Below, piece by piece: positions 6,231-11,385 of a DNA stretch of 11,385 bases. The notes beneath the pieces were generated by a model. That model did no database searches. It worked only from the letters and a program-made list of their open reading frames with translations, and was not told where the DNA came from. The DNA lies in NCBI GenBank assembly GCA_026389055.1, contig JAPLIO010000205.1, forward strand, positions 1 through 11,385. The letters are read 5' to 3'. The translations under genes were made by a program, and so were the position numbers. The stretch comes from Candidatus Melainabacteria bacterium (GTDB lineage: Bacteria; Cyanobacteriota; Vampirovibrionia; Vampirovibrionales; JAJTHC01). Numbering within the stretch: position 1 is the stretch's first letter; each line of letters starts with the position of its first letter.

Positions 6231-6302
6231 TTAAACCATATGCTTGATGAATTCAAACGGCGTTTCACCAAACAGGGATAGGGTATTTTCAGGGGTAGGC
6301 AT
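6231..6302 (-). CDS. Possible 23-residue peptide just downstream of the DUF4917 gene
   Basis: The peptide begins MPTPENTLSLFGETPFEF and ends IKHMV. Its ATG at 6302 has AAGGA 10 bases upstream, and that AAGGA overlaps the stop codon of the DUF4917 gene, a layout that favours coupled translation. It could be a short genuine ORF, the start of a decayed gene, or chance. The frame closes at TAA with no homologous-looking continuation. Confidence 0.25.
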   Translation of the reverse strand: MPTPENTLSLFGETPFEFIKHMV

Positions 6303-6315
6303 CGAGGGGTTGTCC

Positions 6316-7407
6316 TTAACGTTTAGCGGTTAATCTGTTAATTTCATTATTCCACAATCCTGCACAAGTAGAATCAAAAAAATAAATTTTTTGTATTTCG
6401 GGAAAATGATCTTTCAACTTCTTATAAATTTTATCTGCTTCACCGTCTTTGGTATCCTCAGATTTACCTTGAGCATAGATAGAAACACCTACTGTTTCGA
6501 GATCTTTATTTTTTCGGATTTGTTCAAAGATATGATCGTCTTGCTTTGCCATACTCCAACCATAAATCAACAGGGACTTATCATGTTTTGGTGGTTTAGT
6601 TAGATTTGGTAAAATATCATAATAAACAGCAGAAAGGTAATTGCTACGTTTAATAGCAGCTTTTTTCTTTTTACTATCACCGTCACTAACAAAAAGCGGT
6701 CTAGTACCGTTTTCCCAATAATCTAAAATATGTTCTAATAAATCCATTGTCGAATTAGATTTTAACTTAATTTTAGATTCCCCATGGTTACCAGTACTTA
6801 AAAATAATGAACCATGAGGGTAAACAGCTAAGCACGATGACTTCTCTCCGTTATAGGGCTCATATAAACGAAGTAAATCGTCATGGATAGAATTGGCTTT
6901 ACAGCCATCTTTAAAAAGTGGGTTATTATGGTTTTTATTATTCTCCTTCATAATTATCCAGTAAAGTACTAAGTCATAATTAAGCGATACAATATTTTGA
7001 AATCTTCTAAGAAATAAACCTATGGTTTCAAAATGAGGTAACGCCTCTTGATATGTAACATGAATATCTCTAACAATTTTTATTAGTGCAGTTCTAACAT
7101 TATTGTAAGCTTTATCAAGTCTTTCGCAATCATTGTTAAAATCTAAAGCCTTGTTAACAATTCTGGCATCATTAAGATATTTTAAAATTAATTCAAAATC
7201 CTTGGTATCAAACTCTGAAAACAGTTTTTGTACATCTTCTAAAATATGTTCATTTTCAATAGCCTGCTCAAATAAATTGGCATAAGTAAAATTTGGTGAA
7301 ATTGCTTGACTAGAACCATTACCAAGAATTAAAGACCCTCTGAATAAATGTTCTTTTTCTATAAACTTAGCCCATTCCCATTGATAACCCTGTTGACCTT
7401 TTGCCAT
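6316..7407 (-). CDS. DUF4917-family protein with SIR2-like motifs
   Basis: The 363-residue protein matches the layout of DUF4917 proteins: LILGNGSSQAISPNF (26-40), FDTKDFE (66-72), SLNYDLVLYW (141-150), YPHGSLFL (196-203), PLFVSDGDS (237-245) and YGWSMAKQDDHI (282-293). In order, these correspond to the nucleotide-binding loop, the NYD, the HG and the C-terminal 'G.S..D..I' of SIR2-type NAD-binding domains, so N143 and H198 are candidate active-site residues. SIR2-like NADases act in several anti-phage systems, but whether this protein cleaves NAD or defends the cell is inference. The gene is far more AT-rich than radA and mutS, consistent with transfer. AGAGG lies about 12 bases before the ATG. 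A 7-base-pair palindrome (7447-7467) lies 40 bases upstream and could be an operator. Confidence 0.85.
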   Translation of the reverse strand: MAKGQQGYQWEWAKFIEKEHLFRGSLILGNGSSQAISPNFTYANLFEQAIENEHILEDVQKLFSEFDTKDFELILKYLNDARIVNKALDFNNDCERLDKAYNNVRTALIKIVRDIHVTYQEALPHFETIGLFLRRFQNIVSLNYDLVLYWIIMKENNKNHNNPLFKDGCKANSIHDDLLRLYEPYNGEKSSCLAVYPHGSLFLSTGNHGESKIKLKSNSTMDLLEHILDYWENGTRPLFVSDGDSKKKKAAIKRSNYLSAVYYDILPNLTKPPKHDKSLLIYGWSMAKQDDHIFEQIRKNKDLETVGVSIYAQGKSEDTKDGEADKIYKKLKDHFPEIQKIYFFDSTCAGLWNNEINRLTAKR

Positions 7408-7446
7408 AAATAATTGGATACCTCTAATAATGTATAATTAGGAAAT

Positions 7447-7467
7447 TAAGGTAAAACTGATACCTTA
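7447..7467. repeat. Operator-like palindrome upstream of the DUF4917 gene
   Basis: TAAGGTA (7447-7453) and TACCTTA (7461-7467) form a perfect 7-base inverted repeat with a 7-base spacer. It lies 40 bases upstream of the minus-strand start at 7407, close to a TATACA (minus strand) that could be a -10. No repressor gene is adjacent. Confidence 0.35.
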
Positions 7468-7522
7468 TGAATAGCCATTTTACAAAACCTAAAACAAAAA
7501 GCAATGTTTGTTTATTTTTTGT

Positions 7523-7532
7523 TACAATTGTA
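7523..7532. repeat. 10-base palindrome in the DUF4917/mutS divergent region
   Basis: TACAATTGTA is a perfect palindrome lying between the divergent starts of the DUF4917 gene and mutS. It could be an operator half-site pair, but AT-rich decamers arise by chance. Confidence 0.2.
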
Positions 7533-7628
7533 CATAAATCAGCGATTAAACCGATCTAGCAAAGCCGACTCGTTTTTGCTACCATAGAACCATCGCTAAA
7601 CCCACGCACCACTGGACATACCCCACCC

Positions 7629-10445
7629 ATGAGTCTTCCCACCCCATCAGCCACACCCCCCACAGCAACCGACCCTTCGCTCCAACGCTACCAAACGCTC
7701 TCCTCCACCCAAGCATTCGCCCAACACGGCACGCAAACCCACCGCTTCACCCCCATGATGCAACAATTCCTAGAAGCCAAACAAGCCTACCCCGATACCC
7801 TCCTCTTCTACCGCATGGGAGATTTCTACGAAACCTTCCTAGAAGACGCACTCATCGCCGCCAAAGCCCTAGAAATAACCCTCACAGGCAGAGACGCTGG
7901 CATCCTCGGCAAAATCCCCATGGCAGGCGTCCCCGTCCGCTCCGTCGACCACTACCTCACCCGCCTCCTCGCCCAACACCACAAAATCGCCATTTGCGAA
8001 CAACTCGAAGACCCCGCCCAAGCCAAAGGCTTAGTCAAACGAGCCGTCGTTCGGGTACTCACCGCAGGCACGGTGGTCGATGCCCAACACCTCCAACCAG
8101 ACCAAGCCAACTATCTGGCTAGCATCACGCAACCCACGCAAGCAGGGCTTTTCGGGCTGGCTTATTGTGATTTAGCCACAGGGGCGTTCCAAACCACCAC
8201 CCTCGGGCTAACCGATTTAACCGCCGAACTCGCCCGCCTTTCCCCTTCGGAAGTGCTAGTCGTCGGGCAAAAAATAGCTTCGCCGATTGCTGGGTTGCCC
8301 GCCAAATTTACCCCCAATTTACCGACGGATTTAACCGCCACCCCCTTCAACTGGACACCGCTACCCAAAGAGGCGTTTAACACCGCCGTAACCGACCCTC
8401 TCCTAAAGCAACTGCTCAACGTCAAAAGCCTAGAAGGCTACGGCTTGGGTGAAGAACCGCTCTGCCACAGTGCGTGCGGAGCAATCGCCCACTATTTGCG
8501 GTACAGCTTTTTAGACCAAATTCCGCAGTTGGACGGCATCAAATTGGTGCGAATGACCCACACCGTCGCCATGACGGCTTCCGCCCGAAAAAACCTAGAA
8601 CTACTGGAACCCGCCAAAACAGGCGATAAACAAGGCTGCCTGCTAGGCATCCTCAATCACACCGTAACGCCCATGGGAAGCCGATTGTTACGAGATTGGG
8701 TCGGGCTACCGCTTCGACATTTACCCGAAATTGAAAGCCGATTGGAAACCGTCGAAACGCTAGTCAATCGCCCCGATGTTCGCACGGATATTCGCCACGC
8801 CCTAGCTAGCGTCTACGATGTGGAGCGATTGGTAACCAAATTGGCGAATTTAACCGCCACCCCTCGAGATTTTTCCGCCTTACGGCAATCTTTGGAGCAA
8901 CTGCCCGCTCTTAGCCATGCCGTCCAATCATGCGATGCGTTTTATTTGTTGCGGTTACAGGGGTTTCCGCCTGAAGTGGGGCAAGTGGTGCAACTTTTGG
9001 GGCAAGCGATTCTACCTGAACCTGCGATTGGCTTGAAAGAAGGGGGTATTTTTAATTCGGGCTATGATGCCGAACTCGACCGATTGCGAGCGTTTCAAAC
9101 CAATCAAGCCGATTGGCTTTCCGCTTATGAACAACAAGAACGCGATGCCACAGGGCTGAAAAATCTGAAAGTCAATTATAATGGGGCGTTTGGCTTTTTT
9201 ATTGAATTGCCCAAGGTGCAAGCCCTGCAAGCCCCTGCCCGCTATACCCGAAAGCAAACGCTCACCAATGCCGAACGCTTTACCACGCCTGAATTGAAGG
9301 CATACGAAACCGAAACCCTGCAAGCGGAAGGCAAGCGGTTTGAACTGGAATACACCCTATTTGTGGCGTTACGACAAACCCTGTTGCCTTTTGTGCTAAC
9401 GCTCAAGGAAATGGCTCATAGGCTAGCGTGTGTGGATGTGTTGCAAAGCTTGGCAACGGTGGCGAACATGCAAGGGTATGTTCGCCCCAAATTCACCAAT
9501 GACGGCACGATTCGCCTCACCAATGCCCGCCATCCTGTCGTGGAAAAACGCTTGCCCAGCGGTCGGTTTGTCGCCAATAGCACCTATCTGCAAACAGGGA
9601 TGACTCCCTCTGCCGTGATGCCCGAGGTTGCGGAAAGAGGTTTAGTGGGATGGGATAATGAGGCACGAGGAACGGAATTAGGGCGTTTACACCTAGTAAA
9701 TAACCGACATGAGTACCACAGTAACGAAATTAGCACGCCCAATAGACCTCTTTCCGTAATCTCGCCTCAAGTGCAGATTGTAACGGGCCCCAATATGGCT
9801 GGTAAATCTACTTATATGCGACAGGTGGCTCTTGTGGTGTTGATGGCTCAAATGGGCAGTTTTGTGCCTGCGGATGAAGCCGTTATTTCGCCGATTGATG
9901 CCCTTTACACCCGAATTGGTGCGACAGATGACTTGGCTTCGGGGCAATCGACTTTCATGGTGGAGATGGTCGAGGTGGCTCATATTTTGAACACGGCTAC
10001 GGCGAATTCGCTTGTGTTGTTGGATGAAGTCGGTCGGGGGACTTCTACTTATGATGGCGTGGCGATTGCGTGGAGCGTGTTGGAATACTTGGTGCAGGCG
10101 GTGGGGTGTAAAACCGTTTTTGCCACGCATTACCATGAATTGACGGTACTCGAAGGGGTTTATCCGCAGGCGGTGCAGAATGTTCGGGTGGTGGTGAGCG
10201 AAACGCAGGTGGGGGGTGTGGCGTTTTTGCATCGGGTTGAGGCGGGTGCTGCTCAGAAGAGTTATGGGGTTCAGGTGGCGAAGATGGCGGGCTTACCAGC
10301 GGTGGTTTGCCAGCAGGCGGAACAGCAGTTGAATGAGATGAACAAGGTAGCGAACCAACAGCTTCGCACTCGGGGTGTTTCGTTGGTGGGTGGGCGTGGT
10401 GCGGATGTCGGTCATCAGCTCCAATTGTTCGGGGATGAGGGTTGA
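7629..10445 (+). CDS. mutS: DNA mismatch repair protein MutS
   Basis: MutS recognises mismatches and small loops and recruits MutL using ATP. The mismatch-probing Phe-X-Glu is F66-Y-E68 in MGDFYETF. The lever domain begins near residue 315. The Walker A GPNMAGKST is at 720-728 and Walker B LVLLDEVGRGTS at 795-806. The C-terminal QLQLF (930-934) fits a sliding-clamp-binding motif. At 938 residues it is longer than the usual ~860 for two reasons. First, there is a Pro/Thr/Ser-rich N-terminal extension of about 30 residues before the normal start of domain I. Second, there is an insertion of about 48 residues (665-712) just before Walker A, encoded by a palindromic DNA element. ATG 7629 has no good ribosome site; a later start (e.g. 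7755) would still keep the Phe-X-Glu motif. Codons shift from C-ending to G-ending along the gene. Confidence 0.96.
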   Translation: MSLPTPSATPPTATDPSLQRYQTLSSTQAFAQHGTQTHRFTPMMQQFLEAKQAYPDTLLFYRMGDFYETFLEDALIAAKALEITLTGRDAGILGKIPMAGVPVRSVDHYLTRLLAQHHKIAICEQLEDPAQAKGLVKRAVVRVLTAGTVVDAQHLQPDQANYLASITQPTQAGLFGLAYCDLATGAFQTTTLGLTDLTAELARLSPSEVLVVGQKIASPIAGLPAKFTPNLPTDLTATPFNWTPLPKEAFNTAVTDPLLKQLLNVKSLEGYGLGEEPLCHSACGAIAHYLRYSFLDQIPQLDGIKLVRMTHTVAMTASARKNLELLEPAKTGDKQGCLLGILNHTVTPMGSRLLRDWVGLPLRHLPEIESRLETVETLVNRPDVRTDIRHALASVYDVERLVTKLANLTATPRDFSALRQSLEQLPALSHAVQSCDAFYLLRLQGFPPEVGQVVQLLGQAILPEPAIGLKEGGIFNSGYDAELDRLRAFQTNQADWLSAYEQQERDATGLKNLKVNYNGAFGFFIELPKVQALQAPARYTRKQTLTNAERFTTPELKAYETETLQAEGKRFELEYTLFVALRQTLLPFVLTLKEMAHRLACVDVLQSLATVANMQGYVRPKFTNDGTIRLTNARHPVVEKRLPSGRFVANSTYLQTGMTPSAVMPEVAERGLVGWDNEARGTELGRLHLVNNRHEYHSNEISTPNRPLSVISPQVQIVTGPNMAGKSTYMRQVALVVLMAQMGSFVPADEAVISPIDALYTRIGATDDLASGQSTFMVEMVEVAHILNTATANSLVLLDEVGRGTSTYDGVAIAWSVLEYLVQAVGCKTVFATHYHELTVLEGVYPQAVQNVRVVVSETQVGGVAFLHRVEAGAAQKSYGVQVAKMAGLPAVVCQQAEQQLNEMNKVANQQLRTRGVSLVGGRGADVGHQLQLFGDEG
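9623..9764. repeat. 142-bp palindromic element inserted in frame in mutS
   Basis: The outer 27 bases of each end (9623-9649 and 9738-9764) are inverted copies of each other with four mismatches. They include a perfect 11-base core, CGGAAAGAGGT at 9631-9641 and ACCTCTTTCCG at 9746-9756. The centre (9686-9700) is a small hairpin, TTTAC-ACCTA-GTAAA, exactly midway between the ends. The arms between show further partial complementarity, for example GAGGAAC against GTGGTAC. The whole is therefore one degenerate palindrome. It encodes MutS residues 665-712, uses codons rare elsewhere in the gene (AGA, GGA, GTA), and occupies a loop where MutS proteins normally have few residues. This is the form of a small palindromic mobile element that tolerates in-frame insertion, as known for the palindromic elements of Rickettsia. 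No second copy is seen in this window. Confidence 0.7.
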
Positions 10446-10469
10446 ACTTTTCAATTTAATCGTTATACT
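10442..10469 (+). promoter_or_regulatory. Candidate promoter for the MerR-like/RelE-like pair
   Basis: TTGAAC (10442-10447), which overlaps the mutS stop codon, is followed by 16 bases and TATACT (10464-10469). The predicted start would be near 10476, about 33 bases before the ATG at 10509. It allows the pair to be transcribed independently of mutS. Confidence 0.5.
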
Positions 10470-10508
10470 AATAGTAGTAAATGTTCTCTAAAATAAAGGT
10501 TTTTTGTT

Positions 10509-10994
10509 ATGTGGCTGATTGATTATGCTGAAGATTTTTCTACGCTGAAACAAGCTCAAATCTACGCATTGGTTAAGAAAAATATCTTGAAACCCGAAAA
10601 AAAATCGGGCGTGTATTATTTTTCTTATACGGATATTTATGTGTTGCGTATTTTTAAAATCTTGAAACGCGAAGGTTTAAGCCACCTTAATATTGAAAAC
10701 GCCTATGGCTATTTGGCTAATTTGAAAGAAGATGAACCGCTAAGCTCCTATATTTTATTTCACGATGGTAACAGTGTTTACACCATTGAAACGCTACATA
10801 CTTACCTAATTAACGCTTCTAAAGGCGGACAGTTAACTTTACCTGAATTGATTAAGGTACAAGCCATTGGGTCTGAATTAGATGCCATACGCCAACGCAT
10901 GAACCAAGAGAAAAAAGACCTACTACACCTAGCTTCTAAGTCCAACAGCCATAGTATTGAACTTCAAAATATGGACGCATGGCTGGCTTCGTAA
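10509..10994 (+). CDS. MerR-like HTH protein, probable antitoxin of the adjacent RelE-type toxin
   Basis: This 161-residue protein begins with a MerR-type winged-helix pattern. A helix-turn-helix (FSTLKQAQIYALVKKNILKP) is followed by a wing (KKSGVYYFSYTDIYVLR) and helices with REGLSHLNIENAYGYL. The middle part, EPLSSYILFHDGNSVYTIE with GQLTLPEL, resembles a beta-rich segment seen in MerR-like proteins linked to toxin genes. The C-terminal ~45 residues are helical and charged and could bind the toxin. AAAGG lies 9 bases before the ATG. The stop TAA is directly followed by the toxin ATG with no gap, which implies coupled translation. The gene probably represses its own promoter at 10442-10469, as antitoxins usually do; that is inference. 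An ordinary transcription regulator is the alternative. Confidence 0.7.
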   Translation: MWLIDYAEDFSTLKQAQIYALVKKNILKPEKKSGVYYFSYTDIYVLRIFKILKREGLSHLNIENAYGYLANLKEDEPLSSYILFHDGNSVYTIETLHTYLINASKGGQLTLPELIKVQAIGSELDAIRQRMNQEKKDLLHLASKSNSHSIELQNMDAWLAS

Positions 10995-11312
10995 ATGTAC
11001 ACCATTTTGCTAGATGACACAAATAATAGCCTGAAAAAAGAACTACAAACCATTAAAAAGGCGGGGTTGTTGCCCAATTTCAAGAAAGTAGTTGAAACGA
11101 AAATCGCTAGCCGACCGCTTTCGGGCAAGCCCCTGACTGGGCAGCTAGTTGGGTTGTATCGGTATAAATTGCTGGGCGATTGGCGGATTATTTATAGCGT
11201 TTTTACCGTAGAAAAGCAGGTGTTGATTTTAGCCGTTCGCCCGAGGGGGAATGCGTATGATAATCAATCTCATCTAGCCAAACGAGCCGAACAATTCAAT
11301 AACGAGGGCTAA
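10995..11312 (+). CDS. RelE/ParE-superfamily toxin
   Basis: The 105-residue protein has the RelE/ParE layout: an N-terminal helix rich in Lys (NSLKKELQTIKKAG), then RPLSGKPLTG, GLYRYKLLGDWRIIYSVF (53-70) and VLILAVRPRGNAY (76-88). The 'GLYRYK..GDWRIIY' block is the family hallmark, with R56, R64 and R82/R84 as the basic residues expected near the active surface. RelE-type members cut mRNA on the ribosome, whereas ParE-type members poison gyrase; this sequence alone does not decide between them. The gene begins the base after the stop of the MerR-like gene, which fits a toxin-antitoxin operon with antitoxin first. Usual partners carry Xre, RHH or Phd-type domains, so a MerR-like partner is less common. 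Confidence 0.85.
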   Translation: MYTILLDDTNNSLKKELQTIKKAGLLPNFKKVVETKIASRPLSGKPLTGQLVGLYRYKLLGDWRIIYSVFTVEKQVLILAVRPRGNAYDNQSHLAKRAEQFNNEG

Positions 11313-11346
11313 CCCTAAAACCCTAGCCTATTACAACTGATGTTTT

Positions 11347-11357
11347 TATGCTAAAAT
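11347..11357 (+). promoter_or_regulatory. Candidate extended -10 element for a gene beyond the window
   Basis: TATGCTAAAAT has a TGn extension before TAAAAT and is nearly the same as the element before radA (2137-2147). It lies 35 bases after the toxin stop and would direct transcription out of the window. No clear -35 is seen. Confidence 0.4.
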
Positions 11358-11385
11358 AGGGGATAATTTAATAATGTAGGGTAAC

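Noticed and set aside
9623..9764. Intein or group I/II intron as explanation of the MutS insertion
   Set aside because: At about 48 residues it is far too short for an intein and lacks splicing motifs. The frame stays open, so no intron is needed.
9693..10232. Long minus-strand ORF (179 residues) inside mutS
   Set aside because: It lies antisense to conserved MutS ATPase motifs and its His/Arg/Asn-rich translation looks like a shadow of coding sequence.

Overview
The window comes from a bacterial chromosome. It has Shine-Dalgarno sites, sigma70-like promoters and tightly packed genes. GC content is moderate, with clearly more AT-rich accessory genes in the middle. The organism cannot be fixed from sequence alone. 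The MutS N-terminal phrasing (MGDFYETF, TGRDAG, IPMAGVP) and the general style fit a Gram-negative-type lineage near Cyanobacteria/Vampirovibrionia, but this is a weak inference.

Layout. (1) 3-1672, plus strand: the C-terminal end of a probable GNAT-type acyltransferase, coupled by an ATGA overlap to an OleC-like AMP-forming fatty-acid ligase. (2) 1658-2038, minus strand: a small unknown protein whose 3' end overlaps the ligase gene. (3) 2199-3806, plus strand: RadA/Sms, the branch-migration ATPase, carrying a long linker. (4) 3808-4699, minus strand: a two-gene unit of a Panacea (DUF4065/SocA-like) antitoxin and a putative toxin. (5) 4885-5633: a chain of two tiny ORFs and a coiled-coil/hydrophobic-tail protein on plus, converging with a small single-span membrane protein on minus. 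(6) 5925-6074, plus strand: a 49-residue lmo0937-family membrane protein with a strong intrinsic terminator. (7) 6316-7407, minus strand: an AT-rich DUF4917 gene whose motifs look like a SIR2-type fold. (8) 7629-10445, plus strand: MutS, with an N-terminal extension and an in-frame palindromic DNA element inside its ATPase domain. (9) 10509-11312, plus strand: a MerR-like DNA-binding protein abutting a RelE/ParE-type toxin. A promoter-like motif closes the window.

How it fits together. Two housekeeping repair genes, radA and mutS, flank about 3.6 kb of accessory cassettes (a toxin-antitoxin pair, small membrane peptides, and a SIR2-like gene). A second toxin-antitoxin-like pair sits just after mutS. 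The most unusual signal is a 142-bp imperfect palindrome (9623-9764) inside mutS. It encodes about 48 residues absent from the usual MutS layout, and its removal brings the segment before the Walker A loop close to family length. A second unusual signal is a strong drift of synonymous codons from C-ending to G-ending along mutS, visible also in radA.
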